From: Granulosicoccus sp.
GTDB lineage: Bacteria; Pseudomonadota; Gammaproteobacteria; Granulosicoccales; Granulosicoccaceae
Direction of reading: 5' to 3'
Length of the DNA stretch: 64,000 bases
NCBI GenBank assembly: GCA_020627685.1
Contig: JAHDGK010000002.1
Span: forward strand, 96,215-160,214
Below are positions 36,857-45,794 of this stretch, piece by piece. The translations under genes were made by a program, and so were the position numbers. The first letter of the stretch is position 1; each line of letters begins with the position of its first letter. The notes beneath the pieces were generated by a model. The model ran no database searches and was not told the DNA's origin. It saw only the letters and a list, made by a program, of their open reading frames with translations.

Positions 36857-37603
36857 TTATTGCACAAGTGGCTGAGTACTGTTGACCATCGATGCCAACA
36901 CAGAGGCTTCTCGGTATCCGGGAATTTTCTCGCCACTGTCAGTATAGATTAACGGGGTTCCTCGTAGCCCTAAGCGCTCTGCCAGCGCAACATGCTCCTC
37001 GATAGGATTTGCACAAGACTTGGGTTCTACTCGCCCACCCGCCTTAGCGTGCGTCATCGCTTCAAGCGGGTCATCTGCACACCAGACGCTTTCCAGGTCT
37101 TTATGTCCCTGAGATCCTAAGCCGGCGCGTGGAAACATCAAGTACCGAACTCTAACGCCCTCTTCCATCAGCGTATCAAGCTCTGCATGCAGTCGACGGC
37201 AGTATCCACAGCTGATGTCAGTAAAGATTGTTATTGATCGATTAGACGGTGTTTCAGGCTCGTAGATCAGCATATTTTTCTCATCGACCGCTTCAATCAA
37301 CCCCATATGAATTCCACCCAGGCGTTGGTCGGTAAGGTTGTGCCGATCACTCAGACGAATAAGGCTTCCATCGATTAAAAACTCTGCTGATTCATCGATG
37401 TAATAGATTCGACCGTCGGAAACTAATTCGTATAAACCGGGGATCTGCGTTTCCGTCAGGCTACTCACCTCAATACCCGGCAAACGCTCAGTTAACCGTT
37501 CCCCAATTTCATCAATTGAAGACTCTGCTTTGACCATCGCGCTGGAAAGCAGTGCAAACGTTAAAACGGTCAGCAGCGATAGAACTCTGGGGAATGTGTT
37601 CAT
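36857..37603 (-). CDS. dsbC: Periplasmic disulfide isomerase DsbC
   Basis: DsbC reshuffles wrong disulfides in the periplasm and is kept reduced by DsbD. The 248-residue precursor has a signal peptide (cleavage near VKA-ES), an N-terminal dimerisation domain, a linker, and a thioredoxin fold with the CGYC active site (Cys132, Cys135) in FTDISCGYCRRLH. A second cysteine pair (WCADD ... KSCAN) and cis-proline GTPLIY are present as in E. coli DsbC. It lies downstream of xerD on the same strand, as in many gammaproteobacteria. Confidence 0.95.
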   Translation of the reverse strand: MNTFPRVLSLLTVLTFALLSSAMVKAESSIDEIGERLTERLPGIEVSSLTETQIPGLYELVSDGRIYYIDESAEFLIDGSLIRLSDRHNLTDQRLGGIHMGLIEAVDEKNMLIYEPETPSNRSITIFTDISCGYCRRLHAELDTLMEEGVRVRYLMFPRAGLGSQGHKDLESVWCADDPLEAMTHAKAGGRVEPKSCANPIEEHVALAERLGLRGTPLIYTDSGEKIPGYREASVLASMVNSTQPLVQ

Positions 37604-37693
37604 ATTTGTGAGTTTTCCACGTAATTATGGCTCTGTTGAGACCAAATGATGCCGTAAAGTTCAACCAAACAACAGATTAACACCCGTTTTAGA

Positions 37694-38653
37694 CTATCCG
37701 CGCGGGTGATGCGTACTGTGCATCGCTTTGAGTCGCTCGCGCGCAACGTGAGTATATATCTGAGTGGTTGAAAGACTACTATGCCCTAGCAGAAGTTGCA
37801 CCACCCTCAAATCGGCATTGTTGTTAACCAGATGCGTTGCAAAGGCATGCCTGAGTATGTGGGGGGACAAAGCTGTTTTAATGCCTGCAGCGACCCCGTG
37901 GGCGCGAATTCGGTACCAAAATGCCTGCCGGGTCATAGCAGAGCCCCGATTCGACAAGAACAAGACATCTGTCTTACCCCTCATCAGGGAGGGTCGTGCT
38001 TCTTTCAAGTAGATGTTAATCCAATGAACCGCAACATCCCCCATAGGTAACATGCGTTCTTTGTTGCCTTTGCCCCAAACACGCATCACTCCCTGAGCGG
38101 CTCTTACTTGATCAACTTTAAGTGTTATCAATTCAGAAACACGCAGCCCACACCCGTAGAGCAACTCCAACATCGCTCGATCACGCTGGCCAACATCCGT
38201 TGTGGTGTCCGGCGCATCTAACAGAGCTCTAACCTCACTTTCCGTGAGAACTTTGGGCAGCGGTCGCCCGATACTGGGAGATCTGACTAACGCTGTTGGA
38301 TCTTCACTGAGAAGCCCTTCACGAACAGCCCATGCATAAAATCGTCGGAGTGCTGACAATAACCTGGCCGCACTTCTGGCAGAACTGCCATCAGTGACCC
38401 TTTGTGCAAGACATTGCATGACATCTTCACGCTTCACCGATAGAAGCTCAGGCCGGTGTGGCAATGTACTGGCAAACAATCGAATGTCTCTGTTGTACGC
38501 TTCGATAGTGTGGGTACTGAGACCGCGCTCAATCAGTTGACTGTCGGCAAACCTTGCAAGCAAATTTAAATCTGCGCTGTTGAGAACTGACGCAATTTTT
38601 TTGTTGTGATTGCGCGAAGTGTTCAACTTGGCGTTAGCATAAGCTTTACCCAT
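37694..38653 (-). CDS. xerD: Site-specific tyrosine recombinase XerD
   Basis: XerD works with XerC at dif to resolve chromosome dimers under FtsK control. The catalytic set is complete: Arg171 (CGLRVSELI), Lys near 195 (GKGNKER), His265 and Arg268 (HILRHAFATHL), His291 and nucleophile Tyr300 (HSSLSTTQIYTHV). The C-terminus HHPRG is typical of XerD. At 319 residues it is about 20 longer than usual because of a basic N-terminal extension (MGKAYANAKLN...); no better start with a ribosome binding site is visible. The adjacency with dsbC supports XerD over XerC. It diverges from moeA copy 2 with only 15 bases between starts. Confidence 0.95.
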   Translation of the reverse strand: MGKAYANAKLNTSRNHNKKIASVLNSADLNLLARFADSQLIERGLSTHTIEAYNRDIRLFASTLPHRPELLSVKREDVMQCLAQRVTDGSSARSAARLLSALRRFYAWAVREGLLSEDPTALVRSPSIGRPLPKVLTESEVRALLDAPDTTTDVGQRDRAMLELLYGCGLRVSELITLKVDQVRAAQGVMRVWGKGNKERMLPMGDVAVHWINIYLKEARPSLMRGKTDVLFLSNRGSAMTRQAFWYRIRAHGVAAGIKTALSPHILRHAFATHLVNNNADLRVVQLLLGHSSLSTTQIYTHVARERLKAMHSTHHPRG

Positions 38654-38668
38654 CCACTAAGGATACAC

Positions 38669-39925
38669 ATGAACCTGCCACCACGGACAGAATGTGATGC
38701 TGACGTCAATGCAATCTCAATTGAAGAGGCGCTGGATCGCATTCAAAGTCGACTGCCTCGTCTGGAACGTCATGAGATCATCAGTTGTAGCGACGCGCTG
38801 GGGCGCATCACGGCAAGTAAGGTCCACTCCCCCATTTCGGTACCGCCTTTTCGGGCATCGGCTATGGATGGATATGCACTCAGAGTATCCGAGGCTGGAT
38901 CAAGCCTGATTGTCGAAGGTCGCTCTTATGCAGGTCATCCCGGGCTTGATGCAATAAGCTACGGAGCATGCCAACGCATAACGACAGGCGCACGTGTCCC
39001 TGACGATGCAGATGCTGTTGTTCAACAAGAGAACGTCAAGATAGACGGCGACACTATCTTGATCAATAAACAACCCAAAGTCGGCCTTAATATTCGACTT
39101 CCCGGTTCAGATAGCCAGCAAGGTGATGAACTTCTGGAATCAGGTACCCGTATCGGTGCTGCTCAAGTTGCACTGCTTGCTGCACACGGCATCGATAAAA
39201 TTAATGTACATCGACAAATCCATGTGGCCGTCTTTTCCACCGGTGATGAACTGGTAAGCCCTCCTGACTCACTGCAGCCAGGACAGATATACGATGCTAA
39301 TCGATCATTACTCATTGCCTTATTAAGCAATCCCGCCATTCGCATTAGCGACCTAGGAATCTGTAAAGACAGTAAAGCTGACATTCAGAACATATTAGAG
39401 CAAGCGTCCGACGCCGACTTAGTCATCTCGAGTGGGGGTGTATCCGTTGGAGACGCCGATCACGTGCGAGCTGTTCTTGAGCAGTCAGGGCGTGTTGACC
39501 TATGGAAGATCGCCATGAAGCCAGGGCGGCCACTAACATTTGGTTTTAGCAAACCATCACAGGCATTTTTCGGACTGCCCGGCAATCCGGTATCTGCAGC
39601 ACTAACCGCCTTGCTATTCGTCAAGCCGGCAATTCGCTCAATGTTGGATATGGAATCTTTGCGTTCCCCAAAATTGCAGCTGCCATTGGCCAGCGATATT
39701 TTCAAATTACCTGGACGAGTGGAGTATCAAAGAGCCGTTATTTGTAAAAATGATGAAGGGGCCTGGCAAGTATCGACTACCGGGCTTCAAGATTCGCATG
39801 TGCTCTCATCGCTCAACAAGGCCAATTGCCTCATCGAACTACCTATCGAGTCTGCAGGGGGGCAAATAGGCGACATTGTGCAGGTTATCCCGTTCACGCA
39901 TTTCGCGGAAGCTCAATTGCAATAG
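38669..39925 (+). CDS. moeA: Molybdopterin molybdotransferase MoeA (copy 2)
   Basis: The start is the ATG at 38669, preceded by AAGGA at a good distance; 418 residues result. Conserved segments are all present: RASAMDGYAL, FSTGDELVSPPDS, SSGGVSVGDADHV, MKPGRPLTFG and FFGLPGNPVSAAL. It is clearly a paralogue of the gene at 20900, with the same order of motifs but many substitutions between them, so the duplication is old or one copy was acquired. It stands alone, diverging from xerD, and is followed by a good terminator. Confidence 0.94.
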   Translation: MNLPPRTECDADVNAISIEEALDRIQSRLPRLERHEIISCSDALGRITASKVHSPISVPPFRASAMDGYALRVSEAGSSLIVEGRSYAGHPGLDAISYGACQRITTGARVPDDADAVVQQENVKIDGDTILINKQPKVGLNIRLPGSDSQQGDELLESGTRIGAAQVALLAAHGIDKINVHRQIHVAVFSTGDELVSPPDSLQPGQIYDANRSLLIALLSNPAIRISDLGICKDSKADIQNILEQASDADLVISSGGVSVGDADHVRAVLEQSGRVDLWKIAMKPGRPLTFGFSKPSQAFFGLPGNPVSAALTALLFVKPAIRSMLDMESLRSPKLQLPLASDIFKLPGRVEYQRAVICKNDEGAWQVSTTGLQDSHVLSSLNKANCLIELPIESAGGQIGDIVQVIPFTHFAEAQLQ

Positions 39926-39958
39926 GGCCTACCGACACGGCACCTTAATCTTCAGGCA

Positions 39959-39988
39959 CAAAAAAGGGCGGCCAAAGCCACCCTTTTT
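39959..39988. terminator. Bidirectional intrinsic terminator
   Basis: A stem GGGCGGC/GCCACCC (one mismatch, CAAA-type loop) is flanked by a run of A on the left and TTTTT on the right, so it can end transcripts from moeA on the plus strand and from the H1-like gene on the minus strand. It lies 33 bases after the moeA stop. Confidence 0.8.
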
Positions 39989-40072
39989 ACAACTCTGCTG
40001 TTCGGATTCCTACCCTGCGTAGCGAATGCCACGCGGGCCAGGAACCCGATAGAGGTGATCAACCGGGGTTGA

Positions 40073-40513
40073 TTACTTCTTCTTAGCGCGAGCTTTCTTC
40101 TTGCTGGCGCGCTTCTTACCAGAAGCTTTCTTTTTGCCAGCAGCCTTTTTCTTACCGCGAGCTTTTTTCTTACCAGCCGCTTTTTTCTTGCCAGCAGCCT
40201 TCTTCTTGCCGCGAGCTTTCTTTTTGCCAGCAGCCTTTTTCTTGCCGCGAGCCTTCTTCTTGCCAGCAGCTTTTTTCTTGCCTGCTGCCTTTTTCTTGGA
40301 AGCTTTCTTTTTACCCGCTGCCTTTTTCTTGGTAGCGCGCTTTTTAGAAGCTGCTTTCTTCTTTCCAGCCGCCTTTTTCTTGGTGGCTTTCTTTTTAGAA
40401 GCTGCTTTCTTCTTTCCAGCTGCCTTCTTCTTAGTAGCGCGCTTCTTACCGCGAGCCTTCTTCTTTGCGGCTTTAGCAGGTTTTGCTGCAGCCGGTTTAC
40501 TGATACGAGCCAT
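40073..40513 (-). CDS. Lysine/alanine-rich histone-H1-like repeat protein
   Basis: The 146-residue protein is almost entirely made of Lys, Ala, Gly, Arg, Ser and Thr. After a short start (MARISKPAAAKPAKAAKKK) it runs in pentads of the type KKKAA-G, KKKAR-G, KKKAS and KKKAT to the end. This resembles eukaryotic H1 tails and the bacterial AlgP and Hc1/HctB proteins, which bind DNA non-specifically and compact it. The start ATG is preceded by AGGAG at 8 bases. On the DNA level the gene is a 15-bp-period tandem array and can change length easily. The leader holds a terminator-like hairpin. Chromatin binding is inferred from composition. Confidence 0.85.
   Translation of the reverse strand: MARISKPAAAKPAKAAKKKARGKKRATKKKAAGKKKAASKKKATKKKAAGKKKAASKKRATKKKAAGKKKASKKKAAGKKKAAGKKKARGKKKAAGKKKARGKKKAAGKKKAAGKKKARGKKKAAGKKKASGKKRASKKKARAKKK
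40079..40467. repeat. 15-bp-period tandem repeat inside the H1-like gene
   Basis: The DNA is built from variants of a 15-base unit (TTCTTGCCAGCAGCC and related), one per KKKAx pentad, with a longer unit containing TTTTTAGAAGCTGC occurring twice about 50 bases apart. Length polymorphism by slippage is plausible. Confidence 0.75.
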
Positions 40514-40929
40514 GGTTTAACTCCTGACTATGAGTTGAATAACAAAAAAAGGAGCCATGACACCAGACTCCCAACAGTCGAACCGACGACTGTTACACCG
40601 TAATCGACATTGTTGTCGTTCGTTTCAATTTAAAAAACAGAAACTCACTACCAAAAATGCCGGACTAATACTGGCCTAAAACAAACTTAAACCAGTCACA
40701 AAAAATGTGTTGCAATGTCATGACAAGTTACCAACACAAGGCGCATTGTCCACATAGTGCATAACTATTTCAACTGCAACTTACAAATCAATTAAAAAAA
40801 ATTTAAAAAAACTATAGCCAATGCTATGAGTTTTGTATGTAAAAATTCAAAATTATAGGTATCGCACGTGTCGTGCCTGTTTTCATTTTTACTTCGTATA
40901 CAGTGTAATTACAGCTTCAGGCGATCCTT
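40514..40929. other. Intergenic region between H1-like gene and RDD gene
   Basis: This gap of 416 bases between divergent genes is AT-rich on its right side. I see the H1-like leader with its terminator-like hairpin, a perfect 8-bp hairpin (AACAGTCG/CGACTGTT, 40573-40594), and a 10-bp palindrome TGTCATGACA at 40716-40725. No convincing additional open reading frame. Promoters for both genes must lie here but I cannot place them securely. Confidence 0.6.
40544..40571 (-). terminator. Terminator-like hairpin in the leader of the H1-like gene
   Basis: On the minus strand GGAGTC pairs with GGCTCC across a 9-base loop (one G-U pair) and is followed at once by seven U residues. It ends 30 bases before the start codon of the H1-like gene, so it could attenuate that gene or end a short leader RNA. 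Confidence 0.55.
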
Positions 40930-41340
40930 ATGCATACCTTTTCTTCAACGCTATATTTGTTATTACGACGAATTGCCGCGTTTCTTTACGATTGTCTGTT
41001 GCTAGTCGCACTTTTTTTCCTCATAACGGCTCTTGCGGTTGCTTTGAACGATGGTCAAGCCATTCAACATGCCTCTTACTACTTAGCTTTGTTGTTTGTC
41101 TCGTTTATATTCTTCGATGGCTTTTGGCGTCATGGAGGACAGACGTTAGGAATGCGTGCATGGCGATTGAAAGTTGAGAGCACTAATGATGAAAAAATAA
41201 CGTTTAAACGCAGTGCAATTCGCTTTATTAGCGGTACTTTTTTGTTCGGTATTACACTTTTTTTTGCATTTGCATCCCCTTCGCGACAAGCGTTACACGA
41301 CACACTCAGCAAAACAAAAATTGTTCGCGATTACAAATAG
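40930..41340 (+). CDS. RDD family small membrane protein
   Basis: The 136-residue protein carries an RDD domain: LLRRIAAFLYDCLLLVALFF (Arg and Asp of the motif in the first helix), then HGGQTLGMRAWRLKVE between helices, and a third hydrophobic helix (FLFGITLFFAFASPSRQ) ending in LHDTLSKTKIV. RDD proteins are multi-pass membrane proteins, some linked to ion transport; function here unknown. A standalone gene, converging with lptG. Confidence 0.92.
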   Translation: MHTFSSTLYLLLRRIAAFLYDCLLLVALFFLITALAVALNDGQAIQHASYYLALLFVSFIFFDGFWRHGGQTLGMRAWRLKVESTNDEKITFKRSAIRFISGTFLFGITLFFAFASPSRQALHDTLSKTKIVRDYK

Positions 41341-41392
41341 TTACGAGACTATTTAAGCGAAATATCTAGCTATAAAACAGCGTGAATTTGCG

Positions 41393-42517
41393 TTAGGTTG
41401 TGCGTTTTATACCGATCACTGCGACAACAAGAAAACAAAGCAGAGGAAGCAATGCGCTAAACGCGGGCGATAGGCCACTTGCCAGTGCAAGTTGGGTTAA
41501 AACTTTGTTCAACAACACATAAACAATGCCCAACATGATGCCTATAAATATCTTCTGACCTGCACCACCGGAACGCTGCGAAGCAAAAACAAATGGCAAA
41601 GAAAGCATCAACATCACCAGTGTTGATAGAGGACTGGCAATCTTTACCCAAAATGCCAATTCGATTCGCCTACTATCGAGTTGATTGCTCTTCAAGTATT
41701 GAATTTGATCGTATAGATTCATCGCAGATAAGCTTTCAGGTGACACAGAAATACTCTTTAATACATCTGCACTGACAAGGTCCGCTATGGGCTTATTTTG
41801 TTCACCATCCAACAAAGTGACAGTATTCCGACGGACAAAGTCTTTCCAGAACATACTTTCAATACGTTCAGTACTTACCTTTTCGGATTCAATACGCGTT
41901 ATCTCTATGTCTTCGAGAAGCCAATCGCTCTCTTCCTGACTTGCGCGTGCGGCTCTCATGGCCATCGTGACAGCATTGTTTCTGACTTGTTGAACGGTCA
42001 CATCAAGCAATGTGAAATCGGGCATCACCGTTCCGATATTCACGAATCTATCGGCAGATTTTAACCACAACCCCTTGTTGCCTTTCACAGAAAGACGTTT
42101 TTCAAGCGCCGTTAGCCTCAGCTCTTCTGCTATCTGTTCAGCCTTGGGCATGACTGTCTCACCCAGCAGCGCAATGATCAGCATTAACCCAACACCGGTA
42201 ACGACAACTGCGCGAATGATTCTTCCACCCGAAATACCAGCGGCTCTCATGACCGTTAACTCGCTATTGGAGGCTAACGCACCCAAGCCGAGTAGACTGC
42301 CGAGTAAAACTGCAGGCGCAAATAGCAAGTAGGCTTTGCCAGGAATGGTAAGGAAGACGTATTGGGCAGCATCAAGCACTTTGTAGCTGCCCTTCCCGAC
42401 ATCATCCAACTCACCGATGAAACCAAAAATGCTAGCTAAGGCAACCAACGTCATTAGTACCAACAAGCTGGTGACTAAAATTGAGCGCCCAATGTATCTA
42501 TCCAACGTTCCAAACAT
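41393..42517 (-). CDS. lptG: LPS export ABC transporter permease LptG
   Basis: LptG with LptF and the ATPase LptB extracts LPS from the inner membrane and passes it to LptC. The 374-residue product opens LDRYIGRSILV with six predicted membrane segments, three at each end, around a periplasmic beta-jellyroll (MLGDTAV-type folds not needed; key phrases LWLKSADRFVNIG and RIELAFWVKIASPLSTLVM). The start ATG at 42517 shares one base with the lptF stop codon, so the two are co-translated. Confidence 0.95.
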   Translation of the reverse strand: MFGTLDRYIGRSILVTSLLVLMTLVALASIFGFIGELDDVGKGSYKVLDAAQYVFLTIPGKAYLLFAPAVLLGSLLGLGALASNSELTVMRAAGISGGRIIRAVVVTGVGLMLIIALLGETVMPKAEQIAEELRLTALEKRLSVKGNKGLWLKSADRFVNIGTVMPDFTLLDVTVQQVRNNAVTMAMRAARASQEESDWLLEDIEITRIESEKVSTERIESMFWKDFVRRNTVTLLDGEQNKPIADLVSADVLKSISVSPESLSAMNLYDQIQYLKSNQLDSRRIELAFWVKIASPLSTLVMLMLSLPFVFASQRSGGAGQKIFIGIMLGIVYVLLNKVLTQLALASGLSPAFSALLPLLCFLVVAVIGIKRTT

Positions 42518-43638
42518 CAAACGCTCCCAGCAACAGCCGCAGATGGACGCTTTGCGGGACTCTTAAACAGCCATTTCCATCCCACACGCCTGGACAACAA
42601 GTAAAGGATGAGCAAACCGACCGCAATATGTACAGGCCAAAGCCCCAACCAGGGGGGAATAGTTCCGGCGGCAATCCACTTCCTCATCAGCACCAGTAAA
42701 TTTGCATATGGAATATAGATAAGGATTGCGATCGCTATTTTGCCGAACCGCCCCTCCCTTGGAGACGTGTAGCTCAGAGGTACCGCTAACAATGCTAGTA
42801 GCAGCGCCGCTAATGGAATGGATACGCGCCATTGCAATTCGGCCTTATCGGCAATGTCATCAGAGCCCCATAAGTCACTTAGACGCTTACCTTTCAGAAT
42901 GAGTCTTGGCTCACCGGCTTGCTCCCGCGGCCGCAGTATCCCCTGACGTTTAAACTCAGTGATTGTGTATTCACCGTCTCCGGGCGTCCCAACGGTTGTC
43001 TGACCGTCTGTAAAAATCAAATATTCATCGCCTGTGTCTGCATCAACTTGGTACGTCGCGATACGAGCAGTGTCTACAGCCGGAAGGTTGTCACCCTTTT
43101 GTCGATACATAAAGACATCGTTAAACTGGGTGCGCTCTAAGTTACTTTGATGGGCGAAGAACACCGTATTGCCATCGCTGGATTCAACAAACTTTCCGGG
43201 GGTGACAAGACTCAGCGCTGACTGATCACGAATCTCCTGCTTGAGCGTTTGCTCGTAGCGTGCAGCCCAGGGAGATGCGAACACGGTCAGCAGGGAGATC
43301 AGAAACACACCGATTAGCCCGATGACTGCGGTTGGACGAAGTAGATCGTTCCAACCGACGCCGCAAGCCTGCATTACAGACATTTCGTTGTCTCTGTAAA
43401 ATCTTCCGTGGGCCAACAAGATACCCAGATAAAACCCCAGAGGAATTAATGTCACCAGCAAGTTGATGGACTTCACGCCGACGAGAATTAGGAGCATGTC
43501 CGCTTGAATGGCACCGTCAGTAACACTGGATAGGCTTCGTCCAAGCACATTTCCGATCATGATGACGAGCAACACGACCAATACCGCCAGGCAGGTTAGC
43601 AACATCTCCTTTATAAGGTATCGATCGAGTATGCGCAC
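42517..43638 (-). CDS. lptF: LPS export ABC transporter permease LptF
   Basis: The partner permease of LptG. I chose the GTG at 43638 (373 residues, MRILDRYLIKEML), which matches the usual family start; a GTG three codons upstream is an alternative, and the longer frame up to 43716 adds residues unlike the family. Membrane segments flank a periplasmic domain; conserved phrases are GFYLGILLAHGRFYRDNEMS and WRVSIPLAALLLALLAVPLS. It diverges from pepA, the standard arrangement in gammaproteobacteria. Confidence 0.95.
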   Translation of the reverse strand: MRILDRYLIKEMLLTCLAVLVVLLVIMIGNVLGRSLSSVTDGAIQADMLLILVGVKSINLLVTLIPLGFYLGILLAHGRFYRDNEMSVMQACGVGWNDLLRPTAVIGLIGVFLISLLTVFASPWAARYEQTLKQEIRDQSALSLVTPGKFVESSDGNTVFFAHQSNLERTQFNDVFMYRQKGDNLPAVDTARIATYQVDADTGDEYLIFTDGQTTVGTPGDGEYTITEFKRQGILRPREQAGEPRLILKGKRLSDLWGSDDIADKAELQWRVSIPLAALLLALLAVPLSYTSPREGRFGKIAIAILIYIPYANLLVLMRKWIAAGTIPPWLGLWPVHIAVGLLILYLLSRRVGWKWLFKSPAKRPSAAVAGSV

Positions 43639-43792
43639 GCGAGTCACGAGTAATTGTTGACATTGAAATCTAACGTTCTCTATTAAACAGTACACTACCA
43701 ACCAAGTTGATCGCACAGCAACGCAGTTACAGTGCTGATGTGAATGGCGATCTGTATCGAATAATTTGAGACGTTAACGGGATTTATAGCGC

Positions 43793-45277
43793 ATGGATAT
43801 CAATGTCACCGCAAGATTACCTAAAACAATTGAAAATGCTTGTCAGATTCTCTTTGTATTTGATGACGGCAAACTGAAAGGCGCTGCCAGAAAAATCGAC
43901 GCAGCATCTGAAAATGCCCTCAAGAATCTGTTCAAAAGCGGCGATTTCAAAGGTAATTGCGGAGAGACACTATTGCTGCACGGATTTGCGGGTGCAAGCG
44001 GTGATCGCGTACTGCTCGCAGGACTTGGAGAGCGCCAAGCAGCCGGGCTAACGCAATGGATTACTGCTTGTCAGGCTGCTGCGAAATGTCTGGTAGAGAC
44101 GCCAGCAACAACCGCCGTCAGCGACTGCCTCGTTGCAAGTCCGGTGCATGGTCTTAGTGCAAGTGATCAGACCTTACATCTGGCAAAAATACTTGCAGAC
44201 GCAGCTTACGTTTTCTCACTACATACATTAGTTAAGAAAAAACAGGGCAAAGCGCTACGACAACTTATGTTATCCGGTGACAAATCCTCCTTAGAAGACA
44301 TCTCGGTTGCTGCATCTCAAGGCGTTGCCGTAGCTGCTGGAATGGCTACTGCAAAAAATCTGGGAAATTTAGCACCTAACATTTGTACACCAAGCTACTT
44401 GGCCAATCTGGCCGAGGAGATGGCTCAAAGTTCTGATTTACTGACGACAACAATACTTGAAGAGTCCGATATGGAATCGTTGGGCATGGGAGCTTTGTTA
44501 GCCGTATCGAATGGCAGTCGCCAACCTGCCAAACTAATTGTCATGAACTATCAGGGTAAAAAACGCAAAGGTTCTCCAATCGTTCTCATAGGAAAAGGCA
44601 TTACCTTCGATACCGGCGGCATTTCGATCAAGCCATCTGCAACTATGGATGAAATGAAGTTTGATATGTGCGGTGCGGCGAGTGTTTTTGGCGCCATGCA
44701 AACGTTGCTAGAACTTCAACCCGATGCAAACGTAATCGGTATCGTGGCCGCTGCTGAGAATATGCCAGACGGCAACGCTGCTCGTCCCGGCGATGTTGTT
44801 ACGTCCATGTCAGGTCAAAGCATTGAAATTCTCAACACTGACGCCGAAGGTAGGCTCGTGCTTTGCGATGCCCTCACCTATGCAGAACAGTTCAAACCTT
44901 CCGCTGTTATCGATATAGCCACTCTTACCGGAGCTTGCGTGGTTGCACTCGGTGACGTCGCCAGCGCTGTGATCGGTAACAACCAACAAACCATTGATGC
45001 TCTGCTCACAGCTTCCAGAAAGTCGGCAGATCACTGTTGGCAACTTCCACTTTGGGAAGAGTATCAGCAGCAGCTGGATTCAAATTTCGCCGATATGGCG
45101 AATATTGGCGGGTCTAAGGCAGGCGCCATAACAGCGGCTTGTTTCTTATCTCGATTTGCCAAGTCGTTAAACTGGGCTCACCTGGATATTGCCGGCACTG
45201 CTTGGAAAAGCGGCGCCGATAAAGGCGCAACCGGACGACCGGTGCCTTTGCTTGTTCAATATATTCTGAATAAATAA
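43793..45277 (+). CDS. pepA: Leucyl aminopeptidase PepA
   Basis: A hexameric, two-metal M17 aminopeptidase of 494 residues. The metal-binding and catalytic segments are intact: GKGITFDTGGISIKPS with Lys and Asp ligands, MKFDMCGAASVFG, and the family signature NTDAEGRLVLCDALTY. In E. coli PepA also binds DNA in Xer recombination at plasmid sites and represses carAB; whether it does so here is unknown. It heads the group pepA-holC-hypothetical-valS. Confidence 0.96.
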   Translation: MDINVTARLPKTIENACQILFVFDDGKLKGAARKIDAASENALKNLFKSGDFKGNCGETLLLHGFAGASGDRVLLAGLGERQAAGLTQWITACQAAAKCLVETPATTAVSDCLVASPVHGLSASDQTLHLAKILADAAYVFSLHTLVKKKQGKALRQLMLSGDKSSLEDISVAASQGVAVAAGMATAKNLGNLAPNICTPSYLANLAEEMAQSSDLLTTTILEESDMESLGMGALLAVSNGSRQPAKLIVMNYQGKKRKGSPIVLIGKGITFDTGGISIKPSATMDEMKFDMCGAASVFGAMQTLLELQPDANVIGIVAAAENMPDGNAARPGDVVTSMSGQSIEILNTDAEGRLVLCDALTYAEQFKPSAVIDIATLTGACVVALGDVASAVIGNNQQTIDALLTASRKSADHCWQLPLWEEYQQQLDSNFADMANIGGSKAGAITAACFLSRFAKSLNWAHLDIAGTAWKSGADKGATGRPVPLLVQYILNK

Positions 45278-45317
45278 AATTGTTGTTTTAACCCTTTCAT
45301 TCCTGAGCCACATTCAC

Positions 45318-45752
45318 ATGACTAGAATCGACTTTTACGTCCTGTCCACTGCAGATTCGACTGCTCGATTGGAACTCATCTGTAAATTGTCTGAAAAAGC
45401 CATTGCTCGCTCTGAAAAAGTGCTTATCCATAGCGATTCAGAAATGGAACTGCAACAACTGGATGAATTACTGTGGAGTTTTCGACCGGTGAGCTTTGTT
45501 CCTCACAAGATACTGCCAACAGGGTACGTCACTAGCGGCTCAGATAACGAGGCAGTGCATTTATCTTCAGAGAATCCCGGGGCCGATCGTACCCTGCTTA
45601 TCAATCTGGCTAAGCAGGTTCCACCGTTTTTCAGCCGTTTCGAAAGAACGCTTGAGGTGATTAATGATGAACCGGACATTCGCGCCTCAGGACGTGACCG
45701 ATATCGTTATTACCAACAACGCGGTTATCCACTACAACATCACAAAATGTAG
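45318..45752 (+). CDS. holC: DNA polymerase III chi subunit HolC
   Basis: HolC links the clamp loader to single-strand binding protein. The 144-residue protein starts TRIDFYVLS and contains KLSEKAIARSEKVLIHSDS, LDELLWSFRPVSFVPH and RYRYYQQRGYPLQHHKM, which fit the family end. The gene lies 40 bases after pepA, as is usual. Confidence 0.94.
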   Translation: MTRIDFYVLSTADSTARLELICKLSEKAIARSEKVLIHSDSEMELQQLDELLWSFRPVSFVPHKILPTGYVTSGSDNEAVHLSSENPGADRTLLINLAKQVPPFFSRFERTLEVINDEPDIRASGRDRYRYYQQRGYPLQHHKM

Positions 45753-45794
45753 ACCTATACTTTCCGGTTGAACCCGCACAACCGGAAGTCATCG

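Noticed and set aside
40101-40520. Plus-strand open frame of 139 codons opposite the H1-like gene, rich in Phe, Leu and Ala
   Set aside because: It is the mirror of the lysine repeats, has no ribosome binding site and no family resemblance.
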